A stretch of 64,000 nt of DNA, taken from Halichondria panicea. Taxonomy: Eukaryota; Porifera; Demospongiae; Suberitida; Halichondriidae. Positions 8,635-19,672 of this stretch are shown piece by piece. Where the stretch lies: contig NC_087377.1 in NCBI RefSeq assembly GCF_963675165.1, positions 842,501 to 906,500 of the forward strand, written 5' to 3'. A model generated the notes under the pieces. It was not told where the DNA came from. It ran no database searches and saw only the letters and a list, made by a program, of their open reading frames with translations. The position numbers were made by a program, and so were the translations under genes. Each line of letters opens with the position of its first letter. Position 1 is the stretch's first letter.

Positions 8635-10967
8635 CCTCTATAATACAGCCAGGTTAATGGGTCCCAATGTCTCTTCATAGCATGTATTTGGACCTAATGG
8701 GCTCCATAGCATGTGTTTGGACCTGTGTTAGCAGGCCACCCTCTATAATACAGCCAGATTAATGGGTCCCAAAGTCTCCATAGCATGTGTTTGGACCTGT
8801 GTTAGCAGGCCACCCTCTATAATACAGCCAGGTTAATGGGTCCCAAAGTCTCCATAGCATGTGTTTGTACCTGTGTTAGCAGGCCACCCTCTATAATACA
8901 GCCAGGTCCATAGCATGTATTTGGACCTGTGTTAGCAGGCCACCCACTATAATACAGCCACTGTTGGTCTGACTAGACAGACCACATTCACAAAATGCAA
9001 ACCTTATTAGAGGAAACATAAGTCAACCACTTAGCTACAATGTACACAGTGGGACCACACATAAAGAGGAAATTTCGCCCCCTTCAGCCTTGTTTCCCAG
9101 TAAACATAATCATTGTTCAGATCCTCCCCCTTTTCAGAGAGGTGTCACATTCCACCCCTTTCACAGTAAACAAAGCAAGTTGATGGGCCCCAAAGTCTCC
9201 ATAGCATGTGTTTGGACCTGTGTTAGCAGGCCACCCTCTATAATACAGCCAGGTTAATGGGCCCAAAGTCTCTATAGCATGTGTTTGGACCTGTGTTAGC
9301 AGACCACCCTCTATAATACAGACAGGTTAATGGGCCCCAAAGTCAGCATAGCATGTGTTTGGACCTGTGTTAGCAGACCACCCTCTATAATACAGCCACT
9401 GTTGGTCTACCCACCACTATACATACACAGGGTATACTAATAGTAAGGTACTCACAAAGACATTAGTGACATGGTTGGTGGTTCCTGTGATCCTGGACAC
9501 CACCTCACACACTTGCCAGATACTGGGACGCAGCTCAGGGTCAGAGGTCAACAGGTAGCCTACAAGGGAGGGGGAGAATACACGTACCATTAGAGCAATA
9601 TACTTAAGACTGGCAGAATAAGCATTATTATAATAGTCTTTAGGGAAATTTATACGTATACCCTGTGTGTGTGTGTGCGTGTGTATGTGTGTGTGTGTGT
9701 GTGGGCGTGGTCTCACCTATCAAGTTGTGCAGGTCTTGTGTGTAAGGAGAGTCTAAGGAGAGTCTTCAGGAATGCTGTACTGAGCACTGACTATGGCTAG
9801 AGGGTTGTCACCAAATGGAGTATCCATGAAGCACAGCTTGAACAGTAGTACACCCAGTGCCTGTGTGTGGGTGGGTGTGTCTTGTGTGAGGGTGTGAGGG
9901 TGTGATGATATGGGTATTATTAGATTCGTCTCATTGAGAGCTTAAGCCTACCACCACTCATCCCCCCACATTCCACAGTCTTGATGACTAGACAGCCCAC
10001 ATTCACTTCAATTAAAATGCAAACCATATTAGAGAAAACATAAGTCACCCACTTAGCTACAGTGTACATAGTGGGACCACACATAAAAGAGGATATTTCG
10101 CCCCTTTCAGCCTTATTTTTCAGTAAACATAATCATTGCTCAGATCCTCCCCTTTTCAGAGAGGTGTCACATTCCACCCAAAGCAATTTGGTAGAATGTC
10201 ATTGAAAGGTCATAATTAGTGAAAGGTCACCTCCAATAGTACTGCCACATGTCGTACATGCATGGATAAACAATTACACCATACTGTAGTTTAAAATACC
10301 ACGACAAATGAAATCTCTGAGCCCATGCCAACTCAGCTAGCGTATGGTTGCTCAATATTGACCTCCCTCCACCAATAAGGTCTAACACAAGGGCAAGCAA
10401 TACTATCAGGAAATATGAACAAAACAATGAACCTCGTGATTATTATCAGTAGCCTACAACAGGTGCCGTCTCTACAAAGCATCTCCTCTCACCTCCATCC
10501 TTTCATGCATTCATCCATTCTTATCCTATAGCACAGCCACTGGACTGGCACATGCTGGCAGCAGATCACATTCACGCTGAGTAGGTAATGGCATATGCTA
10601 GGCCTCGTCATAGATAGTGGTATGGCCTCATCAACCTCATCTTCAGTGCGGCCTGAGATCGAGGCTAAAAGATCCCCTTCCTCCCACGTTTGTGACTTGT
10701 TGCAGTTTGCGTGTCGTGCACAGAGTCATGGAGTATGTTCTCAATCTGAATCAAAATCAATGGAAATAATTATAATTATGTGAGCATGCTTTGTAATTTT
10801 GAATAACCGTGATTTCAATGGATTGTACAGGCCTTGAAATACAAAAATACGCTCGCAAAAATAGCATTAATCATCATTTATTTCTAGCTCTACGGTATCA
10901 TCAACTATTGGATAGAGCTATTGGATGATACTTTATACTCTAAAATGAGTATAATAAATTATGTAAC
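8635..10967. repeat. Duplicated block A' (pairs with 3638-6044)
   Basis: This is the second copy of block A at an offset of 4923 bp (4997 bp before the missing minisatellite unit). Unlike block A it runs on into the flank also found at 40387, so A' occupies the ancestral junction. Confidence 0.95.
9456..9860 (-). pseudogene. AAK1/BIKE-like kinase C-lobe exons, copy 2 (broken)
   Basis: Exons 9717-9860 and 9456-9559 are identical, as far as compared, to copy 1 at 4533-4937. They include the same 11-bp GACTCTCCTTA tandem duplication that creates a stop before the DLH-x-LI segment. The lesion therefore predates the A/A' duplication. The kinase segments recognised are the PFGDNP region and the DPELRPS region of subdomains IX-XI. 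Confidence 0.75.
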
Positions 10968-11039
10968 TAGTGAAGGGAGGGGGGCAACACATTGAGAGGC
11001 ATTATCACCTAATCATGATTATACAGTATAGGTAGTTGT

Positions 11040-11405
11040 CACCTGAGCTGAAACGGTACTTGCTGACACAGCAGACACTGGACTGAGTGACATCAGAGTT
11101 ACACAATTCGTTGAGGTGTCCCTGTACCTGGGGGATAGCAAACACAGGGGTCAAAGTGCACAGAATTGCAGGAGAGTTTGTAGCCATTTCAGCTTGTTGA
11201 GATTCAGTAGCAGTATGCAGTATGCAGTAAGCTGTGCAAATTAATGATAGGCTTTTCAAAGAATTGCATGAAGTTCTACTGAAAATTAATAAGTCATCAA
11301 TTATTATTGTCTAGTAATATTAAAGGTAGCGCTCACCTTTCCCCTGAGTTAGAGTGTTGGTCCATTGTGTCCAGTGCACCGTGCTAGCTAGTAGGACCAC
11401 TCCAA
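11040..11405 (-). CDS. Putative small Ser/Thr-rich protein or first exons, copy 1 of 3
   Basis: A first exon could start with MDQHSNSGE and end at a strong donor (GGGGAAAG/GTGAGC, about 11338). The next acceptor (CCCCAG at about 11137) leads in frame to RYRDTSTNCVTLM and TVSAQVTTTYTV, then stop. Copies lie at 40387-40803 and 52860-53330 with small indels, and in the third the acceptor AG has changed. A second frame through the same exon (GHLNELCNSD) is open in places, so the frame choice is uncertain. I do not recognise the product. Three-fold conservation partly reflects recent duplication. Confidence 0.25.
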
Positions 11406-11444
11406 TGGATGTGCTCCAGGGGCGTAGCCAGGATTTGAGATAGG

Positions 11445-11501
11445 AGCCTCGATTCCAGGCCGATTAAAATACGTATTTTAATGCGGCCTGGAATCGAGGC
11501 T
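11445..11501. repeat. 57-bp palindrome
   Basis: AGCCTCGATTCCAGGCCG and its reverse complement flank ATTAAAATACGTATTTTAAT, giving a 57-bp inverted repeat with a single bulged base. It is close to the start of the insertion at 11417 and may be a fold-back MITE core. Confidence 0.85.
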
Positions 11502-11810
11502 AGGGGGGTGCTTGATGAAAGAATTACCAATGGGGGTGGGGCACTCCCCCAGACAATTTTTGTTGTTATATGCTCTGAGATTGATTCTAACGCAATCTGG
11601 CTAAAGAAATGAGGGTACTGCTGCTTTCAGGGTACTGGTGGTTAAGCCACATCTTCATTTGAAGATGTCCTATAAAACAAATGCTCGCCACGACTCAACA
11701 GCAAATGCTTATAACACGACTGTTCCCTGTCTCTCGGGAAGGTAAACTAATTATTTCATTATCTACAAGTGTGCTGCTGTCGTTTATCATATGAAAATAT
11801 CTTTTTCTAG

Positions 11811-12975
11811 TACGAAAAGAATTGTTGGGTGTTCGACTGTTTCCAGGCATCTGTGCTCAGACTCGAGAAGTAGCGTGTACTAAGATAGTTCTTCCGGAAG
11901 TCATAGATAAAGGTATGTTCAAGCATCAACATTATGAGGTTGTGTTTATTTTTTGTGGATATTATGTCTCAGGTCTCAATATTGTTGAAGTAGCACATGA
12001 TAATTAGCCAGTAGTCAAGAAATTTGTCACTGATGATCTCAACCTTACAAACTCGTACGACACATGGCATGGTAAGTGTGTAGAATCTCAAATCTCAATT
12101 ATTACCGTGTCCGTGTATTTTCAGGCACTAAGAATGTAGCGAAGAAGATGAAGAAAGTAGCAATTGGGACCAAAAAGGCTCAAGGAAAGACGTGGTTTCC
12201 AGAGTTATCTGACAAACGTAAGCTTTGATTATAAAAGTGCTCAGTAACATAAAAATATTTGTCAATAGGTAAAAGTACGAAAGTTCACTTGTACTACTGT
12301 ATGAAGAACTGTGAGCAGTCAGCAGACAATCTAAGAAAGAACATTCTGAATATCGTTAAACATTATCAGGTGAGTGTGTATGATAACAAGTTGTCCGTAC
12401 TCTGTACACCAATAACATTTATAATCGTGTTCTCAGTGTCGAGACACATTCTGGGTGGAGTCTTTCAATCACCAGCTGCTCACATACATCTCGAAACGTG
12501 TACACTTTGGGGAAGCTACATTCAACATGAGAATGAACCTTGCTATTATGGACTGGGTACGTTATGCTGGCTAATAATGTATGTGTGACTGTACATTCAT
12601 TCATTTTGTTTACTTCAGAACGAGAATGTACGTAGAGGGTGTACAAGTGAACGACTGGTTCAGGACATGAGAAGACCGGATCGTAGGACTCCCGTAAGAG
12701 TGCTGAAGGAAAAATCGTTCAACTTTGCCGGAGAATATGGGAGAATTACGAGCAGCAGAGAAAAGTTGACCTCAGGTACTGCGTAATATATTTTATGTGC
12801 AATCTACATAATTTATTTTACATATAATTTTATAATTTTGCTACATGTATATATGTGCAGTGAGTTTGTAGAGGACGTGCAACCTGAGCAATCAGATGAG
12901 CCAGTAGATGAAAACGAGGACCTATTAAACGATGGTGTACATGTACTTGACGAAGATCTTTATGAAGACATATAA
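11811..12975 (+). pseudogene. Multi-exon transposase relic (Kolobok-like / THAP-associated type)
   Basis: Exons read about 11811-12071, 12125-12217, 12269-12369, 12437-12556, 12619-12775 and 12861-12975, with 50-80 bp GT-AG introns. Motifs in order: GVRLFPGICAQTRE, LNLTNSYDTWHG followed by TKNVAKKMKK (a D-x-W-H-x2-K-N signature), VHLYYCMKNC, CRDTFWVESFNHQLL and AIMDWNENV, then an acidic tail ending EDLYEDI. This matches a widespread family of metazoan transposase-like proteins that I associate with Kolobok-type elements; the superfamily call is from memory and uncertain. An in-frame TAG at 12005-12007 interrupts the first exon. The usual segment between the YYCMKNC exon and the CRDTFW exon appears missing, and the last junction does not keep phase, so the gene is dead. 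No THAP domain is visible. Confidence 0.6.
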
Positions 12976-13290
12976 AGTGAGTATGTATCCGTGCAAATTT
13001 TGACTAGCCAATCAGCATTTTATATTTGCATTTTACATAATTAAACAATAAAGGAAGTAGAAGACTGGAAGTCTGTGTATGGAACTCCATCTGGATTTGG
13101 GAATCGTTCACGCACCTCCTGGAAAAGGTATATAGCAATTGATCGTATACTTGCACTGTAAAGTGGGCATCATTTATAACGTACTCAATTATTGCAGCTC
13201 AAGTTGAAATAAAAATGTTTAAGATAATAATTTTTATGGTGGAATTATCTACTAGTGAGTGAGTGGTCTGATTGTTCTCTCACTTGTTAG

Positions 13291-13374
13291 ATTCGTGAGG
13301 GTCAGTTGTTCACTCTGTTGGATACTGATGATGATCGACCCATTGGACGTCAGATAAAAATACAATCGACCTAA
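13291..13374 (+). CDS. Repeated small 3' exon (EGQLFTLLD), copy 1 of 4
   Basis: After an acceptor-like CACTTGTTAG the frame reads IREGQLFTLLDTDDD then RPIGRQIKIQST and stops. Copies lie at 41627-41710, 41888-41965 (truncated) and 54316-54399, mostly differing by single residues (DADDDPAIG, DADDDPPIG). Downstream of each is GTACTGCCGCGTGCAGAG and then the satellite module. I do not recognise the protein. It may be the 3' exon of a host gene or of a repeat that carries the satellite. Confidence 0.35.
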   Translation: MREGQLFTLLDTDDDRPIGRQIKIQST

Positions 13375-13434
13375 GAAACAGTGAGTACTGCCGCGTGCAG
13401 AGTGTGACTCTTTCCCTTACCAAACGTTTTGTAG

Positions 13435-13642
13435 TTTGTGCTTTTTGCGCTGTACTCCCCCTTGCATGTGTGACTGTGTTTTGTAGTTTGTGCTTTTTAC
13501 GCTGTACTCCCCCCTTGCATGTGTGACTGTGTTTTGTAGTTTGTGCTTTTTACGTTGTACTCCCCCTTGCATGTGTGACTGTGTTTTGTAGTTTGTGCTT
13601 TTTTATGCGCTGTACTCCCCCCTGCATGTGTGACGGTGTTTA
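13435..13642. repeat. 53-57 bp minisatellite, array 1
   Basis: The unit contains GTTTTGTAGTTTGTGC, GCGCTGTACTCCCCC and TTGCATGTGTGACTGTG. Like the arrays at 14425, 54445 and 63631 it directly abuts a 40-bp satellite array. Confidence 0.95.
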
Positions 13643-14083
13643 GTCACTAGCAATAGTTTTGCGTTCCCGTGAGTGGGTTCAATTCACTAGCAATAGTTTT
13701 ACGTTCCCGTGAGTGGGTTCAATTCACTAGCAATAGTTTTACGTTCCCGTGAGTGGGTTCAATTCACTAGCAATATTTTTACGTTCCCATGAGTGGGTTC
13801 AATTCACTAGCAATAGTTTTAAGATCCCATGAGTGGGTTCAATTCACTAGCAATAGTTTTGCGTTCCCATGAGTGGGTTCAATTCACTAGCAATAGTTTT
13901 ACGTTCCCATGAGTGGGTTCAATTCACTAGCAATAGTTTTACGTTCCCATGAGTGGGTTCAATTCACTAGCAATAGTTTTACGTTCCCATGAGTGGGTTC
14001 AATTCACTAGCAATAGTTTTGCGTTCCCATGAGTGGGTTCAATTCACTAGCAATAGTTTTACGTTCCCATGAGTGGGTTCAAT
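13643..14083. repeat. 40-bp satellite, array 1 (about 11 units)
   Basis: Tandem 40-bp units read ACTAGCAATAGTTTTACGTT followed by CCCGTGAGTGGGTTCAATTC. Variation is almost confined to the stretch after GTTTT (ACGTTCCCG, GCGTTCCCA, AAGATCCCA). The array ends at GGGTTCAATAATTCACAACAG. Confidence 0.98.
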
Positions 14084-14424
14084 AATTCACAACAGCTGCA
14101 TTGTACCTCCTTGTTTTGTGTTTTTTATGCGAGTGCGCTGAATGCACCAGCGAAAGCTTGGGTTTTCTGAATGCTTAGAAACAGACCTTTCAAATGGTAC
14201 CATCAAAGTTCATATTTATTTGAAAGATAACATTCTTTGCCAATTTAGTCCCCATGGTCCGAGGTCTAAAAATAACAAATTAAGGGCCCGGATGAAATAT
14301 TGGATTGAAACACGTCATTTGAAAGTTATTTACCTAAGCTTTCGGAATATTATAAAATTTTTGACATTAGATCAACTGTTATGGCTGTTGAAAGACCCCC
14401 ACCCCTTCCGTTTAATTCGTGAAT
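14084..14424. repeat. Spacer module between satellite arrays
   Basis: This 340-bp stretch starts TTCACAACAGCTGCATTG and recurs at 42165-42480 and, partly, at 63893-64000. It contains an open frame (MHQRKLGFSECLETDLSNG...) without a recognisable domain. The copies differ by frameshifts, which argues against coding. One end resembles a monomer of the diverged satellite at 42730 (CAGCGAAAGCTT...). Confidence 0.8.
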
Positions 14425-14633
14425 CTTTTTTGCACTGTACTCCCCCCTTGCATGTGTGACTGTGTTTTGTAGTTTGTGCTATTTGCGCTGTACTCCCCCC
14501 TTGCATGTGTGACGGTGTTTGGTAGTTTGTGTGCTTTTTGCGCTGTACTCCCCCCTTGCATGTGTGACGGTGTTTGGTATAGTTTGTGTGCTTTTTGCGC
14601 TGTACTCCCCCCTTGCATGTGTGACAGTGTTTA
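14425..14633. repeat. 53-57 bp minisatellite, array 2
   Basis: About four units of the GCGCTGTACTCCCCC / TTGCATGTGTGAC family lie immediately before the 14634 satellite array. Minus-strand frames through it (MQGGSTAQK repeats) are artefacts of the repeat. Confidence 0.95.
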
Positions 14634-17435
14634 GTCACTAGCAATAGTTTTCCGTTCCCGTGAGTGGGTTCAATTCACTAGCAATAGTTTTGCGTTCCCG
14701 TGAGTGGGTTCAATTCACTAGCAATAGTTTTACGTTCCCGTGAGTGGGTTCAATTCACTAGCAATAGTTTTAAGTTGCCGTGAGTGGGTTCAATTCAGTA
14801 GCAATAGTTTTGCGTTCCCGTGAGTGGGTTCAATTCACTAGCAATAGTTTTACGTTCCCGTGAGTGGGTTCAATTCACTAGCAATAGTTTTACTTTCCCG
14901 TGAGTGGGTTCAATTCACTAGCAATAGTTTTACGTTCCCGTGAGTGGGTTCAATTCACTAGCAATAGTTTTACTTTCCTGTGAGTGGGTTCAATTCACTA
15001 GCAATAGTTTTGCGTTCTTGTGAGTGGGTTCAATTCACTAGCAATAGTTTTACGTTCCCGTGAGTGGGTTCAATTCACTAGCAATAGTTTTACTTTCCTG
15101 TGAGTGGGTTCAATTCACTAGCAATAGTTTTAAGTTGCCGTGAGTGCATGGGTTCACTTCACTAGCAATAGTTTTACGTTCCCGTGAGTGGGTTCAATTC
15201 ACTAGCAATAGTTTTACTTTCCCTTGAGTGGGTTCAATTCACTAGCAATAGTTTTAAGTTGCCGTGAGTGCATGGGTTCACTTCACTAGCAATAGTTTTA
15301 CGTTCCCGTGAGTGGGTTCAATTCACTAGCAATAGTTTTAAGTTGCCGTGAGTGGGTTCAATTCACTAGCAATAGTTTTGCGTTCCCGTGAGTGGGTTCA
15401 ATTCACTAGCAATAGTTTTGCGTTCCCGTGAGTGGGTTCAATTCACTAGCAATAGTTTTACGTTCCCGTGAGTGGGTTCAATTCACTAGCAATAGTTTTA
15501 CTTTCCCGTGAGTGGGTTCAATTCACTAGCAATAGTTTTACGTTCCCGTGAGTGGGTTCAATTCACTAGCAATAGTTTTACTTTCCTGTGAGTGGGTTCA
15601 ATTCACTAGCAATAGTTTTACGTTCCCGTGAATGGGTTCAATTCACTAGCAATAGTTTTGCGTTCTTGTGAGTGGGTTCAATTCACTAGCAATAGTTTTA
15701 CAATCCCGTGAGTGGGTTCAATTCACTAGCAATAGTTTTACTTTCCTGTGAGTGGGTTCAATTCACTAGCAATAGTTTTACGTTCCCGTGAATGGGTTCA
15801 ATTCACTAGCAATAGTTTTGCGTTCTTGTGAGTGGGTTCAATTCACTAGCAATAGTTTTACGTTCCCGTGAGTGGGTTCAATTCACTAGCAATAGTTTTA
15901 CGTTCCCTTGAGTGGGTTCAATTCACTAGCAATAGTTTTGCGTTCCCGTGAGTGGGTTCAATTCACTAGCAATAGTTTTGCGTTCCCGTGAGTGGGTTCA
16001 ATTCACTAGCAATAGTTTTACGTTCCCGTGAGTGGGTTCAATTCACTAGCAATAATTTTACGTTCCCGTGAGATCATGGGTTCAATTCACTAGCAATAGT
16101 TTTACTTTCCTGTGAATGGGTTCAATTCACTAGCAATAGTTTTGCGTTCTTGTGAGTGGGTTCAATTCACTAGCAATAGTTTTACGTTCCCGTGAGTGGG
16201 TTCAATTCACTAGCAATAGTTTTACTTTCCTGTGAGTTGGTTCAATTCACTAGCAATAGTTTTAAGTTGCCGTGAGTGCATGGGTTCACTTCACTAGCAA
16301 TAGTTTTACGTTCCCGTGAGTGGGTTCAATTCACTAGCAATAGTTTTACGTTCCCGTGAGTGGGTTCAATTCACTAGCAATAGTTTTACTTTCCCGTGAG
16401 TTGGTTCAATTCACTAGCAATAGTTTTACGTTCCCTTGAGTGGGTTCAATTAACTAGCAATAGTTTTACGTTCCCGTGAGTGGGTTCAATTCACTAGCAA
16501 TAGTTTTACTTTCCTGTGAGTGGGTTCAATTCACTAGCAATAGTTTTACGTTCCCGTGAGTGGGTTCAATTCACTAGCAATAGTTTTGCGTTCCCGTGAG
16601 TGGGTTCAATTCACTAGCAATAGTTTTACGTTCCCGTGAGTGGGTTCAATTCACTAGCAATAGTTTTAAGTTGCCGTGAGTGGGTTCAATTCACTAGCAA
16701 TAGTTTTAAGTTGCCGTGAGTGCAAGGGTTCACTTCACTAGCAATAGTTTTACGTTCCCGTGAGTGGGTTCAATTCACTAGCAATAGTTTTACGTTCCCT
16801 TGAGTGGGTTCAATTCACTAGCAATAGTTTTGCGTTCCCGTGAGTGGGTTCAATTCACTAGCAATAGTTTTGCGTTCCCGTGAGTGGGTTCAATTCACTA
16901 GCAATAGTTTTACGTTCCCGTGAGTGGGTTCAATTCACTAGCAATAATTTTACGTTCCCGTGAGATCATGGGTTCAATTCACTAGCAATAGTTTTACGTT
17001 CCCGTGAGTGGGTTCAATTCACTAGCAATAGTTTTACGTTCCCGTGAGTGGGTTCAATTCACTAGCAATAGTTTTGCGTTCCCGTGAGTGGGTTCAATTC
17101 ACTAGCAATAGTTTTGCGTTCCCGTGAGTGGGTTCAATTCACTAGCAATAGTTTTGCGTTCCCGTGAGTGGGTTCAATTCACTAGCAATAGTTTTGCGTT
17201 CCCGTGAGTGGGTTCAATTCACTAGCAATAGTTTTGCGTTCCCGTGAGTGGGTTCAATTCACTAGCAATAGTTTTACGTTCCCGTGAGTGGGTTCAATTC
17301 ACTAGCAATAGTTTTGCGTTCCCGTGAGTGGGTTCAATTCACTAGCAATAGTTTTGCGTTCCCGTGAGTGGGTTCAATTCACTAGCAATAGTTTTGCGTT
17401 CCCGTGAGTGGGTTCAATTCACTGACAATAGTTTT
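14634..17435. repeat. 40-bp satellite, array 2 (about 70 units)
   Basis: 2.8 kb of 40-bp units. Most are standard. A 44-bp variant (AAGTTGCCGTGAGTGCATGG then GTTCACTTC) recurs about five times, each time followed by similar neighbours, which suggests block duplication. Units towards the right end are nearly uniform GCGTTCCCG. Confidence 0.98.
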
Positions 17436-18310
17436 GGTTTTTGTGCTGTACTCCCCACACTCACACACACACACACACAGTGAAGGAGCCTCCATCACAA
17501 CGCCAGTGATATTTCCATAGTCATGATGAGGTACGCTAGGGGGTGTGGTCTCAGCTTGTGTGTGGGTGTGTGTGTAACTGTACATTATGCTGCATGTGAA
17601 ATTGTCATGTACTATAATTATATAAATACGACCACTTTTCCTCATCCCCCATTTCTCTGTAGACACGCTGTTTCTTATAATCATGGACACTGATGGGATA
17701 AGTTGAAGATAATTATTGTCAAGAAAGTAAACACAAGCCCGGCCCGTCCAAGGAAACATGACAACATTGATCATCATTGAAAATTTTTAGCCTATGCAGT
17801 CATAAAAATTAATATTGTTGTATTTTTTAATCTCTACTGCTAAAAATTAATTATGACCAAGAGTGCATGCGCTCTTGTTATGACATAATAATAATTATTA
17901 CAATAAAAGTGGTAAAGATCATTAACTATATAAGTAAGTAAGAATTATGTGTATTTTATAAACCTTACAGTCCCCATGAGAACCAGTGTCCTCTCACGAG
18001 ATCTGATCTACTAGCCACACCCTTAACCACTAGGCCACACCCATTCTTCACCAATCTGTGTATTATCAGGAGCTCATAAATAAGTTTAATTTTGATGACG
18101 GCTCTCTTCTGATGCTACACAGTTACAATACATTTATCATTGATAACATAGCTGGCATGTGCAATTGTGTGGACAGACATTGACTCAACAAAGCATTCAC
18201 ATCAGGTATAATTATGGTGGATAGAGTGCTAGTAGTCACCTCACAAACACTTATAAAGAACAAAAAATAAATGCCAGCAGCTAGTCACAGTTTATAATGG
18301 CTAGAGGATA
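17436..18310. other. Intergenic stretch, no recognisable gene
   Basis: It contains short CA tracts (17458-17480), A+T-rich sequence and a possible minus-strand exon near 17478-17555 (ETTPPSVPHHDYGNITG). That possible exon has no convincing donor. Nothing else can be supported. Confidence 0.5.
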
Positions 18311-18313
18311 TTG

Positions 18314-19631
18314 TCAGGCTAGAGTCACTTGCAGTCTTCCCTTGAGGTCCTCAGCAATGTCAGCTCTACTGATAACGAGAGACTCTAGAGCTGTCAACAA
18401 GTCCTCCAGTTGTGGACCACCTTGCAACCACTCTACGAGCATGTGTGTGAAACACTTGGTGACACTGTTGGGTCTTCTGGCATTCTCCTCAGCTATCACC
18501 TGCAGTGTACATTGTTATTATAATGACATCATTCTGCACTATCCAAGTTCTACGGTATATCGGCTGAAATTATGAATCATGTCAAGTTAATTGTTGAAAG
18601 GAGTTCAGTGGCCAACCAATTGCTACTAACATGCAATACAGCCACCCACACAACTAAAGAAACAAAACTACTAACAGGGTTTCATACAGAGGGGGGGGTC
18701 CTGGGATTTCCCACCCCTAGCCAAAATATCCCCCCCCCCTAGAAATCTGAATATTAATGATGTCATAATAAAAATGTATGACTTTTCTCCTTAAAAATGT
18801 CTACATCTCATTAGACTAGTGAAATTAATTTTATGCACACAAAAAACCCTGCACCTCAGATAACCATTCCTCAACAATTTTTCCGGGGAAGGACCCTAGA
18901 CCCCCTCAATTAAGCGTTTCCCCCTCCCAGCTAAAACTCCTGTATGAACCCCTGACTAAAGATAAGCACTTCAGGATACTCTCTTGTTATGTAAGGCCAT
19001 TAAAACATAAGCTTAGCAAAATTGAGAACGTGCAGTACTGCTTGCTGGCACATTCCTTAACTGATGATGCCTGACTGTATGAGCACAGGGCTATTAGTAC
19101 ACAGTCATCTACTGCTATACAGTGTTCAGTACACACACAGCAGAGCACTCACATCTACTGTCCCCTCATTGACACCCAACTGCTCTCCCAGAGGACGCCA
19201 TGTCCCCCTCACCTCCCAGGCAGCTGTCCTCACTACCCTCAAATGATGATCCACACTCAGTCCCTCGAGGAACACACAATCATGACAACAACATAACACT
19301 GTCATTATTCCTAAGCAATGCCTACTAACTAAAACACACATTACTGAAGGACACTCTGTATTGTACTGATAAGATCAGCTACATCATTATTCACTGCTGT
19401 TAATTAAATCAAGATAATGCATTATTATGCTACTAGATCAGCAGAATGTCAACACTTGATTAGAGGGAGCGGGATCACTACTAAGCTGATTGAAACATGT
19501 CAACAACGTGTACTTTCTGAAAGGATTTAATATTCCTAAGCAAACCTACTCACCCTAGCATTGTCCAGCTCCCTCTGCAGACTAGCCACCATATCCATTA
19601 ATACTGGACTGCGTGCTCCTCCAGCTCATGC
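18314..19631 (-). CDS. Compact Death-domain protein gene
   Basis: Three phase-0 exons fit together: 19554 to about 19631, 19153-19263 and 18314-18499. A Met in the first (MDMVASLQRELDNAR, short helical lead) would give about 113 residues. The rest is one Death-fold domain: LSVDHHLRVVRTAAWEVRGT, WRPLGEQLGVNEGTVD, then IAEENARR, CFTHMLVEWLQGG and LEDLLTALES, ending VISRADIAEDLKG. The conserved W, the LG-x2-LGV turn and the ML-x2-WL helix are Death-domain hallmarks. An in-frame TGA just upstream of the first exon makes the internal Met the likely start, unless a 5' exon is missed. A MITE (18675-18954) lies in the second intron. Death domains recruit partners in apoptosis and innate immunity; as a single-domain protein it could be an adaptor. 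The alternative is the 3' end of a longer gene. Confidence 0.6.
18675..18954. mobile_element. hAT-like MITE with 5-bp target duplication
   Basis: The left end is CAGGGTTTCATACAG and the right end, reverse-complemented, CAGGGGTTCATACAG. It is flanked by ACTAA on both sides (18670-18674 and 18955-18959). Runs of G near one end and C near the other extend the inverted repeat. It sits inside an intron of the Death-domain gene. Confidence 0.65.
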
Positions 19632-19672
19632 CTGCAGACACTCACTCTAGCTAGCTCTAGCTTAGCCTCTAC

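Larger units (their letters stand above)
11417..13130. mobile_element. Transposon-derived insertion with one recognisable end
   Basis: Paralogous sequence after GGATGTGCTC (53300) continues with CAGAGTATTAGAA. Here it is interrupted by CAGGGGCGTAGCCAGGA, a terminus of the type seen on hAT-family elements. Homology to the paralogues resumes near GCAGCTCAAGTTG at about 13190. I find no matching right-hand terminus, so this may be a truncated element or several insertions together. The transposase relic at 11811-12975 lies inside, although its family is not hAT-like. Confidence 0.5.

Noticed and set aside
14142-14459. Possible gene in the spacer module (MHQRKLGFSECLETD...)
   Set aside because: The copies at 42.2 and 63.9 kb differ by frameshifts, and no domain is recognisable.
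14372-14644. Repetitive MQGGSTAQK-type proteins (also at 54277-54636 and 63585-63860)
   Set aside because: Artefacts of the 53-57 bp minisatellite; frames break between copies.
14634-17435. CRISPR-like regular spacing of a conserved core and variable segment
   Set aside because: The variable part is only about 12 bp and uses a handful of recurring versions rather than unique spacers. The region is clearly eukaryotic and there are no cas genes. It is a satellite.
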